A stretch of 64,000 nucleotides of DNA from Pteria penguin (taxonomy: Eukaryota; Mollusca; Bivalvia; Pterioida; Pteriidae), in contig CM068590.1 of assembly GCA_035048485.1 (NCBI GenBank), positions 17,052,274 to 17,116,273 on the forward strand, in the 5' to 3' direction. The position numbers and the translations under genes are program-made. Below, one piece after another: positions 46,872 to 60,800 of the stretch. The first letter of the stretch is position 1, and every line of letters starts with the position of its first letter. The notes beneath the pieces were generated by a model. The model worked only from the letters and a program-made list of their open reading frames with translations, did no database searches and had not been told where the DNA came from.

Positions 46872-49800
46872 GTAAGAAGGAGGGTTGCCGGGCCATCTCT
46901 CAATCTCATGATGATCGCCTCATTTGATCACGTCATTTGTTTATTGTTTGTGGTGATTTAATACTTATAACAGCCTGGGCGTTTAAATTTTTGTTGTTGT
47001 TTACAAACTCTTTGTATCCTTGATTTTCGACTTTTTGTTTTGTGAATTTCCTCTGATCACTTTTTCTCAATATAATTCAGTACGATGATTTTTTTGGTAC
47101 CTATTTACATTTTAACTTACAGCATCATGCTTAAAGTTTAACTGCTTTACTAAAGTGGCATGCTTTAGAAAATTAGATCCAGGGCCATCTAGGATCTTGA
47201 CTTTCGATATAGATAGTTTTCAAATGCATGAAATTTGATTGGAGTTCAGTCTTCAACATAAACCACGAAGCCTGGTGTTCAAGGCTTGTAAAATCAGGAT
47301 TGGACATGTAAAAAATTGAGATCATATGCCCAAAGGGCTTGTTAACATTTCCCCATTATCTGGAAATTATTGTAGTATTTCTTCCTTTTTTTACATATAA
47401 AGAAGGGACTGATTCTCGCTGAAAATTGATTAAAAGAGCACCACCATTTCATGAAATTACATGACAGAAGAAATTCCAACAACATTGTCACATGGTTGGT
47501 ATAGACCCTTTCAAGTTAACTCAATAACTGCAGCACTAATGTTTCACTTATTTTCCACCCAAAACATCAGTTTGCAGTTAAAATGAAACGGTCTGTACAA
47601 ATGTTTTGTGCAAAATGTATTGCAAATGGAGATAACTGAGAGAGAAATTGAAAGAGTATCTAAAAACTTCAGGCTTGTGAAAATTTGTTCAGGCTTCTTA
47701 ATTTGGAGTGTTACCTGCCCTTTGGGCTTGTATTGAAAAAAGTTTATTTCAAAGACTAGGAGTTACTTCCCTTTTTTTGCCATTTTGGAGGTGAAGCTGG
47801 AGTTTTTGCTTCATAGTCATACCAATTGTCTTGAATGTCTTTTAGAAAGTTTCCGTCCTCTGAAAACAAGACAGCCCAAGTTTTAATGCTCCATAATAAA
47901 TTTCAACCCATTGAGAAATTCCTGTCTGATAGATTTTTTCTTTGGTTTAATTCAGTTCAGGGATTAGACTCCAGTTTTACTGACTTCCTTGATTTTTCCT
48001 CAAGTCAGCGTAAATCCTTCCTTGTTCATGATAGGATCAAGTTATTAAATGTGTTTTGCTTGAAAATAAAGACTTAAGAAGAACACATCACATTTTCACT
48101 ACCTCTTAACATCATTATCTGTTAAAGTGCGTGGTAACCAATATATCACTTCCTTGGTGATAAGACAAGATCTTAACTTTTGATATGCTGAAGTAAATTC
48201 ACAAAATTCAGCAAATATTTATATTGATAAACCCTCAGATTGATATCCTAGTTTATAGATGTATAGTTTAGTACTATAAAAGTAGTGAAAGTGAATAGTG
48301 AATTATCTCTGATCAAAGAGTACACAATGAATCGAACAATTAAGGATTGCAGATCAGGGTAATAATTTCTATGATTGAATATTAGAATCTTACTGGCAAA
48401 GGTATTGGTCAAGATCTCTCTGCCATATGTAAATTATTGGATAGAAAAATTCAGATTTAAAGTATTACGTCATTGTTGGTATTTCCTTACTTGATGTAAT
48501 TATGATCTTGGTGAGTCTAGAGGCCAAATGATGTATCCTCTCACCTTATGTAAATTCTGTGTTCAAATTCTGCAAGCCAAAAAGCCACATACAATGTAGG
48601 TGAATTTGCTGAAGATGAATACATGTACTAGATAGTTTTCTCCAAGTATTGATGTTTTCTTAAACAATGACACTGACTGTCTTCCTATTGGTGAAATAGT
48701 CTTAGTGATTGGCTTTGATAGGCTTTAACTTTGAAACTGAAAGTGGAAATGCATGAAAGTTTTGGTAATTTTGTTTCCTTTTGTTCTTTTTTCTTTTATA
48801 ATTATTCATCATATTTCATGTGCATGGCATGTATCTGCATTTTTGAACTTTTTTAAAATGATTTGGAGAAATCGTATTTTCTCCATTCTTTTAAAATATT
48901 ATTATAGAAACTTAAATTTAATGTGTGGCAAATCACGAAATGTATAATAATTCTAGAATTATGTGAAAACTTTTATATTTATCTTTTCGAATGATTTTGT
49001 TTTTCATTATTTAAAGAGTAGATTTTAGTATTATTTTTCGTTGATTGTTTCATGTTATATGAGGATTAATAAAATTCCCAGATACATGTAGTGGTGATAG
49101 CATCTACATATACATTGTACATGGTGTATTGCACAGAAGTTTTAACTTCTGAAGTGGACCGTCACCGATCCAAAGCAATCAGAGAACTTGCACATGTCCT
49201 GTGTGATGACATAAGCATGGCATGTGTCTGCATTTTAGAACTCTTTTAACCAAAAAGCAAAGAAATAAAATATTTTCTCAATTCTTTGAAAAGATTTTGT
49301 TAAAAATTTGTAGTAGGTCAGTATGTGGCAAATCATGAAATGTGCAGTAATTGTATAATTATACAACAATGCTGGTTAAGCACTGGGTAGTCAGAAAACT
49401 TTTACATGCCATTGTGTCTAACTTGAGAAACTAGACACCAGTTGAATCAGCAGTTGGATTCAGGCTTGGTATCTCTTGGCCATGAGCCAGGCATTCCACA
49501 GACTTAACATGCTTTCTTTGTTCTTTCTTTCTTTATTTCTTTGGCTAGGGTTGGGAAGGGGTTGCCCTAAATACCAATAAGGAATAAGAATAGAATGGGA
49601 TTATATATGTATTGATGATAAAAGAGAAAATTGAAGACATCTGACAAAGCCGTATGACAAAACTCGCCAAAGACATGCACACAAAAATGACAATAGCAGA
49701 ATTTACACGTAAGAACGACATTACAAAAATATTCGATTGTGCTGCGGTTACGATACCGACTTAGGACGGTCGTTTGAAGTAACAAGCGTCATTCAATTGG

Positions 49801-52800
49801 TGTGGTTAACCGGTTTAGGGAATAAAGAATCACATAGATCAACATTTACTGAATGGCAGAAGTAGCTCAAAGCCATCCAAATTTTTATTTTCAAATTTTT
49901 GAAAATGCTTTAGTAAAGACTGATTTGTTTTTCAATGTACACATGAGTATGTATTGGAAATACATGTGAATATTGAATAGAAAAGAAATATTCCATCTTA
50001 TTGTGGTTTGCTATAACATTGCACAAGGTAAACAAATTACTTTCTCTTTTAAACCACAAATTATACCTGGTTTTTGCCTTTTTACTCAAATCATGCTCAT
50101 TTTTACAATTTAAGAGAACATTTTCTATGAACAAAGTAAAGTGAAATAAGTATAAAAGATTTCTATTAAAGGCAGAATATTTTGTATCTGCAGGTATCAT
50201 TGACGATAGTCTGAATTTGGAGGAATGACAGTTTGTATAAATCTGTGATGAAAAAATTTTGTGGTCACTCATTAAAAAAAAAACAGTAATTGTTATTTAG
50301 ATCTATGATATGTATAATGTCGATGATAGATTAGTTACATTTTACAGGTATTTATGCATTTTATTATTCAGATACGCAGAATTGAAGAACATCAGTCACA
50401 TGATATGGAAAAAGGATCGCAAAAATCTAAGTCCGGGGCTAGGAAGAGACCAAGGAGTGTAAATGGTGAGGTCAAAGAGCAGCCCAAAGGTTCAAAAGGT
50501 CAAACTGCTACAGACAAAATGTTAGACATTTTACATTCAGAGAGGCATGTGCGAGAAGGAATCGTGCTGTGGAAACGACCTGTAACCACTCTACAATATT
50601 TCTGTCAAGAATTGGCAACACTGGTTTCCGAGGGCATTACAAAGTAAGTCAGCGTAATCCTTAATTTTCAATGAAACAGACATGCAGTCACAGTGATATT
50701 TTGGTCGACAGTGGAGCCAATAATTGGCACCTTCCTAATGCTAAATCTTTTACATTTTTCCCCAAAACTTGACTTAAAATTACCAAAATGATCGAAGTCA
50801 TTTCTTTCAGTTTGGAACATAGTTTTGAGGAACGAATTGTCAACATTGTCAAACATTGGTACGATGTCCAGGTAGATATTGCTATAGTGTCGAGGTAGAC
50901 ATTGGTACAGTGTCCAAGTAGACATTGGTATGGTGTCAAGGTAGACATTGATACGGTGTCCAGGTAGACATTGGTACAGTGTCCAGGTAGACATTGGTAC
51001 GGTGTCCAGGTAGACATCGGTACAGTGTCCAGGTAGACATTGGTACGGTGTCCAAGTCGACATTGATATGGTGTACAGATAAACATTGGTACGATGTCCA
51101 GGTAGATATTGGTATAGTGTCCAGGTAGACATTGGTACAATGTCCAAGTAGACATTGGTATGGTGTCAAGATAGACATTGGTACGATGTTCAGATAGACA
51201 TTGGTACAGTGTCCAGGTAGACATTGATACGGTGTCCAGATAGACATTGATACGGTGTCCAAGTCGACATTAGTATGGTGTACAGATAAAAGACATTGGT
51301 ACAGTGTCCAAGTAGACGTAGGTATAATGCACAGGAAGACATTGGTATGGTGTCAAGGTACACATTGGTACGGTGTTCAGATAGACATTGGTACAGTGTA
51401 CAGGTAGACATTGGTACATTGTCCAGGTAGACATTGATATGGTGTCCAGGTAGACATTGATACGGTGTCCGTCCAGATAGACATATTACAGTGTCCAGAT
51501 AGACATATTACAGTGTCCAGGTAGACATTGGTACAATGTCCAGGTAGACATTGGTACGGTGTCCAGGTAGACATTGGTATGGTGTCCAGGGGCCATTTGT
51601 TCGAAACTTTAACCACTGGTTAAGCTAACCAGTGGTTAAAGTTTGAGAGACGATTAATTTAATTTATAAGATTTCTGTATACAAATCTATAGTACTTTAC
51701 AAAGCTTGTTTCATATACTACAAATCAGTACACATACTTTGACATAAAATCTTCTCATTTCTAAGATATACTCAGATGAAACCTAACCATTGGTTAGCTT
51801 AACCAAGGGTTAAAGTTTCGAACAATCAGCCCCAGGTAGACATTGGTACAGTGTCCAGATAGACATTGGTATGATGTCTAAGTAGACATTGATATGGTGT
51901 CCAGGTAGACATTGGTATGGTGTCCAGGTAGACATTAGTAAAGAGTTCAGGTAGACATTGGTACAATGTCTACAGTGTTCAGGTAAACATTGGTACAGTA
52001 CAGTACAGGAGATTTGGAGAAACTGCACAAAACACAGTTAGAAAAATTACTTGAAATTAAAGTGGAAATTTACCCATGCTCATTCACACTTTTGTAAAAT
52101 ACACAGTGTATTGTGTAATTCTTGAATTTACACTTGGATGTGGCCCACTCTGATGGGTGGAAAAATTTCAAAACACCTGGACTGTACTGTATGTTGAAAT
52201 TGCTGTGTAATGCATTAGAAAAATGCCATCATCAAATATTTAGATTGACCTTGGTGTAACGGAAAACAAAATATCGGTGAAAAAAACCCATTTAGAATGT
52301 GCAGCAAAATATAACATATAGACAATGCCAGATTAACGTTTTTTAATCTCAGTGTTTGATTTTCTCAGGTTATGGCAGAGAAGGAAGATAGTGCTTGTGA
52401 TGCTAGTTTTATGTGTCGTTTTAGCTGTACTATACAACACACAAGGTGCACATCAAGATGTAAGTATCACAGTCAGGGTTTTAGAAATACATTGTTTGAT
52501 AGTTATTGCGTAATCTGCGAAGCAACACGAAATATACTGGTAGGGGTCATTTTATCATCTTTCTGTACGTTCATCCAGAAGTTAAAACATGGGTACTGTT
52601 GGAAAAAGTTTACTTTGAAATCACCCCTCTGAAAGTCTTTTTATGCAGTGAGTGTAGAAATCCTTCCCAAGCCTTGATCTCACAGTAAACATTTCTCTAC
52701 CAGTACCTGTGAGGCTGCGATTTAAAATTGTTATTGTATAATGTCATATACTGTTGGTTTCAAATTATTCGAACACAGATAATTGTATTTTCCAGTTCAG

Positions 52801-54761
52801 TGGAAGTAATATCTGTTGTTCCATTCCATTCCCCAACTGAGGGGGCAGATTGGTCAATTAGAATTTCAATCTACCTCCCAGTCTGTCTTCTGGTACGATG
52901 ACTATAAACGAAGGTTGTGTGTCATGGTTCAATCCAGCATGAATAAGATCCCTAACTGCTTCTGAAAGGTCGATCTGCCTGAGACAAAATATGAAGCTGC
53001 ACCAGACAGGTGCTGCCATTATGTAGATGAAATAGTCTTGAAATGGTCTGCACAAAATAAACAAGTTAAACCAATTAAGTTGAAAGAAGTGTCATTGGAT
53101 GCTCTAGTCAAACCCTTTTTAGCTCTAACTATTTCTCTTTGTCTCTTGAAATTCAAATTATCAGTAATGAGAATGTTTATTTTGTAGGCATTTGGCATTC
53201 TGATGTTTTTTTTTCCTATTTTCCAGACAATATCGTCATTGAAGAAGACACTACTCTGGTGGGGATACTGGGTGGGGCTTGGTATTTTGTCATCCGTGGG
53301 ACTAGGAACAGGACTGCACACATTCCTCCTATACCTGGTGAGTAGAATTCTCCATCAACAAAGTCTGCAAAATGACTCTGTACTATACTATATGTACTTT
53401 ACTACTATACATGTATGTGCAAATATTCTGTCACTTATGGGTCATTTTTCTTAAAGAAAATAGGGTAGGTTCTGAAAATGTATTCCTATGTTAAGGATAT
53501 ATTCGTAAATAATGTATTGCAAGAGTGAAAATTTTTCTTCAGCTTTAACACAGAATATGTGTTCTATAGATGTGTTATTTGATTCTTCATTCATTGGTAA
53601 CTATTTGTTTTTTTCTTTAAATGATTCATGCAGGTTACTATAATAAAAATCAATTAAGTAACAAGAAATACTCAATGTCCACAAATTTTCGGCCACTTGG
53701 CCTTTATCAAATGGAAACAGAAATAACAAAATCTCTCAGTGAAATCCATACCTGCTGGTTAAACAGCACTGGGCCTTACAGAGTTACTGTTCTTAAAAGT
53801 ATCATCGGCCCAGTTTTAAGTACTTCTGTACTTACCTGAAATGTATACTTCAAATTTACTGTGCAAAAAAATTGTAAATTATTCTTAAACTAAAGCATCA
53901 CTGAAGAGATGTAAAGTTGTCGACATGTGCATATGGTGAACCAAATTAATTCACATATACATGTATATGTTCAAATATTTATTCGAAAAATGTAACATAT
54001 TGTAGTGTAGCATTGTACGTCATGTCTGTAATATCTTGTTTGGTCTAACATTTCCGTATTTATTTATTGACATGTGTTTGTTCACATCAGTATATAGACT
54101 TGATTACTAGACAGCAATACTAGTTCACTATAGGAAAAAAACATGCCTCAGTCATGTGATATTTATTTTTCTGTTAATAAACCATATAAATAGGCTGTTC
54201 TGGATTACATACATTTGTAATACTATAGTAACCATGGATATTGCATCATTAGGGTCCCCATATCGCAGCAGTGACATTGGCAGCCCATGAATGTAAATCT
54301 GTGGATTTCCCAGAACCACCATATCCCAATGAGTAAGTAATTTGTAGGCATTACTGAATTTAGCTAAATTAATGTAAGTCGAACCTCTTTGAAAATTGGT
54401 TTGACATTATTTAAAATGAATCAATGTATGTAGCATTCAAGTCAGCATTGATAAGCTGTAGTGAGGATGTTGATTTTGTTCTTTACAGCATTGTGTGTCC
54501 TACAAATGTTCCTGAGGATAGCTCCATTACTATATGGAATATCATTAGCAAAGTCCGATGGGAAGCCATTATGTGGGTATGTGGTTTGCTTTAATAACAT
54601 TGTCCGGTATTATATATTATACATGTACAATCTCATTATATATTATATACATGTACAATCTCATTATATATTATATGCATGTACAATCTCCATTTGGATG
54701 TGATATTGGTCAAGGCATTTGGAAAGATCTACCAGTGTTAATGTGAAATGGTATCCCTAGG

Positions 54762-54811
<50 letters not shown>

Positions 54812-57800
54812 TATTGACTCGAATATAATATACACTTTTCTTCGCCAATTTGACCCCTCATTTTCTCACTGCGTATTATACATATGGTTAGAAATTTGGA
54901 ACTTTATTTCCACACTTTAAGCTTCAGTGGCGGATTTAGAGGAGTGCGTGTGTCCGTTAAATTATCTGAAGCCGTCAATCAAACCCACGAGGCGTGAGAT
55001 ATATCTATTGTCTGTGTACTGTCTGCTTCCCGTAGTAAATGCCCCAAGGCGATAAAAGGCGTAAAGTCTACAATTTGGCAGAATACTTGTGCCGTGTTAT
55101 TTAGCAATAGTTTCTGATTAGCAGATTGCATGGGTGATATGATGATTTATCCTTAATTGGTTAATCGATAGTTACGCAACAGGTGAAACTATTTGACCGT
55201 AATGGCATGAGCATCGACAGATTGGATAACATTTATTCATTAGTTTTTTTTTTTATAGATCTATTTTGTCTTCACAAACATTTGCGATTTCCACGTAAAG
55301 TTCACATAGTATCAGGGACGTATATATCTACGTCCCTGATAATATAGTAGACACGCACGTTCATTCTAACGAGAGAGAAAAAATGAAGCGATCGTTTGGG
55401 ACGAGGGTACTAGTTAAAACTTTTTAAGTCTATGGGAGTTTGATTGTATATGAAATGAAAGAGAGAAGAGCGTTGATATCACACGATGAATAAAGGCTGG
55501 TCGTTCTGTACCGCTTGTAATGATGATACACGTTGCGGGATTACACTGTAAAAGGTACACGGCAAAGCAAATTCAGCTCGCGGTCTTGCTGTTTCAACAC
55601 GAAATTGACATCTTGTTTTAGATTTTTCCCTGCGTATTATACACGGAGTTAGATGTTTTTTTCATGATTTTCGAGGTCATTTTGGGGGGTGCGTATTATA
55701 TTCGAGTAAATACGGTATATATATATTTATACTCTGGATTCTTTGAGCGTTAAGTTTAGAGTACCACCATATACATGAAATATTCCTGATTTCGCACAAT
55801 AAAGATAGCTTCCATATGGGTGATTGATCCCTAGTTTATCTTAAGGAAGAATAGATCTGTCTATTTCTCTGAAAATAAAGGACATTTTGAAATAGAAATG
55901 TTGTGAAGGACTAACTTTCTTTGTTTTGGTCAGAAATTAAACCAGAAAGAGCTGGTCTTTTATAAAATTGTTCATGCAACCCTTTTTTGATTATTCAATT
56001 ATGTTTATCTGTCACATATGAGTTTAATTCTAAATTAGCTAGTTGGTAACCAGGAGCTAATTTTCAGTAAAATACGTTCACAACTAGAAAATGATCATAA
56101 GATAACATAATGTATTTGAATACATCTTTATTTTCTGTTATTTACTTTATTCATTTAAAAGCAATACACAAAACAATTACAAACTAAGCTTTTTCATCAG
56201 TCGACTCAAAATTTTAGAGGGACGGCATTTTATCTCAACCAACTCAAATGTAAAGGTTTACCAATGTACAGAATTGAGTTTAATGGCTTGTGCCGTGTAC
56301 TTTCAGATTCCTCCCAACTAGTTTTCGGTTGTCGTATTATACTGGATGAAATATCCTGGTATGGTATGAACAACAAATGAGCAAACAAATTAAACATAAA
56401 ACGGCTACCGTAACCATGAATTATATAATTATTTTGTGATTATTTTTACGGTAACCATGAATGATATAGATATTTCATTGCATTATTTTTATAGTAACTG
56501 TGAATATTAATATTTTATTGTATTATTTTTAGGGGGCTGGGACAGCAATAGGAGAGTTACCTCCCTACTTCATGGCACGGGCTGCTCGTCTATCTGGTGC
56601 AGACCTCGATGATGATGAATTTGAAGAAATTGAGGAACTCATACATGAGAAAAAAGTACACCCTAACGAAATGGTAATGAAACTATATGTGGCTTTACAT
56701 GTGCATTTAGTTTTCATTCATTGAAATATGGATATTGAGACAGTAATTTGCTTGGTTTATGGCTGAGAGGTCATTGGTTTGAATCCCTTCTTTGTATCTT
56801 GTCTTTCATATGTGACAGTAAAAGTAAGACATAAAAATAACAGAGTGGAAGAGTCCTTTGGAAATATCTTTAATGTGTGATCATATATATATGAATTGTC
56901 TTTAAGTTTATTAGTAAATCAGGCTCCTGGTTCCGTCATATTCATGTCTTAAATCCAAATTCAAGTGACTGAAGGGTTGTATAACATTCTAATAGTAATA
57001 CAATCGACTCAGTATCTGAAACTGTGAAAAACAGTCGACTTACACAGAGTTTGATTCAGAGATGTACATGTATATTAAGAAATTAGATGTGAGACTTTAG
57101 TTCGAATCAACAGGAATTTTGAACTATTAGACGTTCAAGTAAACAAGTGTCTACTTTGTAACTCCTGAAAATTGAAACTATTTCTTTTGCCTTTTTTTAG
57201 CTCACCTGAGCCAAAGGCTCAAGTGAGCTATTGTGATCAATCACCGTCCGTCGTCCGTCGTCCGTCGTTAACTTTTCACATTTTCGACTTCTTCTCCAGA
57301 ACCACTGAACAGAATTTGATGAAACTTGATAAGCATGTAGTACTCATGGTCCCCTACAAGTGTTGTTGTTTTTCGTCCAGATTCATCAACAGGTGGCGCC
57401 ACCACAGGCAAAAGTAGGTCAAAGAGGGTACCCTCCTTTGACAAACTTCTTCTTCAGACCGGGGGCATACAGAGACAAACTGAATGGATAGGAATGATCT
57501 AGAGGGATGTGTGAAGAAGTGTTGTTATTTTTGGTTCCGTTCCGAAATCAAATTTTTGACGTTTTTTTGACGTTTTTTTGTACTTGGTAATTTTAATGCA
57601 GAAAAGAGGTATTTTTTTCTTTTAGTAAACATTGATGCATTAATTTGGTTTAATTTGATCATTTTGATGGTAAGAAATACTACTGCGAAGAAAATTTTTC
57701 AATATTTTATGTTTTGGATTTTTTATGAATTTTTTAAGACTTTCAAGAAAAAGGGGGGTGGGATAATTGGTGTAAACATTTCACAGTTTGAACTTTTTCT

Positions 57801-60800
57801 TCGGAACCACTGGCTGGAATTCAATGAAACTTGGCATGCATCAAATACTCAAGGTCCCCGACAAATGTGGTCATCTTTGTCAGGATCCATGAACAGGTGG
57901 CACCACCACAGACAAAAGTAGGTCACAGAGGGTACCCTCCTTTGACAAACTTCTTATTCAGATCGGGTGCATACAGCGACAAACCGACTGCATAGGAATG
58001 AGATAGAGGCATATGGGAAGAAGTGCTGATATTTTTGGTTCCATTCCGAAATCAAATTTTTGACGTTTTTTTCATTTTTATTTTGGACTTTGTTATTTTA
58101 ATGCATTAAAGAGTTATTATTTTCTTTTAGTAAACATTGATGCATTCATTTGGTTTCATTTAATCATTTCTATGGTAAGGAATGCTGGTGCGAAGGAATT
58201 TTTTCAATATCTCGATTTTTGAATTTTTTATGAATTTTTTAAGACTTCCAAGAAAAGGGGGGGGGGGACAATTTCTCATATCTTCAACTTGATCTACAGA
58301 ACAACTTGAAGGATTGTGATAAAACTGGGTAGGATGCAAGTACTCATAGTCCTTTTCAAAGGTTTTGTTTTTTGTGCGGATCATCCAAATTGGTTAACAG
58401 ATAATGCCACCATGTCTAAAAGTAGGTCTCACAATGGTACATATACCACTTGGTAATTGAAATATGGAGAGTAGCGGTTCAAATCCAGCTGTGGTCAAAA
58501 AAATTTTTTTTTTTTGTTACACATCTAAATAAGTTTTTAGATGTTTCTCAACACTCAACATATGAAATTAGGAATTTTACGTTTAAGACTTCCAAAAAAA
58601 AAGGGGGGGGGAGGGGTGTTTTGGCCATTTTTCACATTTTCAACTTTTTCTACAAAACTGTTTGAAGGATTTTAATAAATCTTGGTAGAAATAAGTCACT
58701 TATGATCCTCTTCAAATTCTGTTGTTTTCGTCCAGACCTCTTTACAGGTGGCGCCACCATAGTCAAGAGTAGGTCACAAAAGAGTTCCCTCGTTTAACAA
58801 TATTCTTTTTCATACGGGCTGTATACAGAGACAAACAGAATGCATAGAAATGATCTAGAGGGATGAGTGAAGATGTATTGTCATTTTGGTTACCTTCCAA
58901 AATCAAATTTTAGAATTTTTTTCAACATTTCTTTGGACTTGGTGATTCAATGCAGAAAAAAGTGTCATATTTCCTAGTTAATTGATAATGATGATTTCTT
59001 ATGGACTATTGTGATCATAATTATGGTAAGGATTGTTACTTTGAAAAAATTTTGTCAATATCTCAATTTTTGGATTTTCTATGAATTTTTTAAGACTTCC
59101 AAATGAGGGTGTATAGGAACGATTCAATCACATTTTTCACTTCTGCTGTTATACCACATGAAAGATTTTAATGAAACATGGAATACATGAAGTACTAAAA
59201 GTCCTCTATCAATTTGGTAAATTTCATCCAAATTGGTTAACAGATAATGCCACCATGTCTAAAAAGCAGTTCTCACAATAGTACATATACCACTTGGTAA
59301 TTGAAATATGGAGAGTAGCGGTTCAAATCCAGCTGTGGTCAAAAATTTTTTTTCATTTCTTTACACATCTAAATAAGTTTTTAGATGTTTCTCAACATAT
59401 GAAATTAGGCAATTTTAAGTTAGATCTGGACAATATTTGAAACAATTGTTGTTCATGACCCAGACTTGAAATCAGTCAACAAAAGGCCCCACCTAAAGAA
59501 AATGACTAACTTGTTGCCCTGAATGACTTCTTGCAGAGACAAAGGAAATGCTTAATTTCAAAATCACTTGAATGGATGTGCAAAAAAGTGTTGTTTTTTA
59601 TTCTAGCCTGAAATAAAATTTGACATATTTTCAACATCTGTGTTGACTTAGTCACATTAATGCAAAAATAAATGAATTCTTCCTTCATGCATGACTGATA
59701 ATCTAGGTACTCAGGTGAGCGATATAGGCCCACTTGGGCCTCTTGTTTAGCTCACCTGAGCCAAAGGCTCAAGTGAGCTATTGTGATCAATCACCGTCCG
59801 TCGTCCGTCGTTAACTTTTCACATTTTCGACTTCTTCTCCAGAACCACTGAACAGAATTTGATGAAACTTGATAAGCATGTAGTACTCATGGTCCCCTAC
59901 AAGTGTTGTTGTTTTTCGTCCGGATTCATCAACAGGTGGCGCCACCACAGGCAAAAGTAGGTCAAAGAGGGTACCCTCCTTTGAAAAACTTCTTCTTCAG
60001 ACCGGGGGCATACAGAGACAAACCGAATGCATAGGAATGATCTAGAGGGATGTGTGAAGAAGTGTTGTTATTTTTGGTTCCGTTCCGAAATCAAATTTTT
60101 GACGTTTTTTTGACGTTTTTTTGTACTTGGTAGTTTTAATGCAGAAAAGAGGTATTTTTTTCTTTTAGTAAACATTGATGCATTAATTTGGTTTAATTTG
60201 ATCATTTTGATGGTAAGAAATACTACTGCGAAGAAAATTTTTCAATATTTTATGTTTTGGATTTTTTATGAATTTTTTAAGACTTTCAAGAAAAAGGGGG
60301 GTGGGATAATTGGTGTAAACATTTCACAGTTTGAACTTTTTCTTCGGAACCACTTGCTGGAATTCAATGAAACTTGGCATGCATCAAATACTCAAGGTCC
60401 CCGACAAATGTGGTCATCTTTGTCAGGATCCATGAACAGGTGGCACCACCACAGACAAAAGTAGGTCACAGAGGGTACCCTCCTTTGACAAACTTCTTAT
60501 TCAGATTGGGTGCATACAGCCACAAACCGACTGCATAGGAATGATTTAGAGGCATATGGGAAGAAGTGTTGATATTTTTGGTTCCATTCCGAAATCAAAT
60601 TTTTGACATTTTTTTCATTTTTATTTTGGACTTTGTTATTTTAATGCATTAAAGAGTTATTATTTTCTTTTAGTAAACATTGATGCATTCATTTGGTTTC
60701 ATTTAATCATTTCTATGGTAAGGAATGCTGGTGCGAAGGAATTTTTTCAATATCTCGATTTTTGAATTTTTTATGAATTTTTTAAGACTTCCAAGAAAAG

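Noticed and set aside
47835..48077. 80-aa plus-strand frame in VMP1 intron 1
   Set aside because: Composition is protein-like, but no family is recognised and inclusion is not needed: exons 1 and 2 already join in frame.
50668..51616. Long minus-strand frames with repeated WTxYQCLPGH-like words
   Set aside because: They are translations of the 23-bp minisatellite; several frames overlap, and the array lies in VMP1 intron 2 with a MITE inside.
57655..57921. Conserved 88-aa frame present in both tandem copies (57655 and 60198)
   Set aside because: Identical only because the two element copies are nearly identical; no domain, and the similar modules in the same element do not keep the frame.
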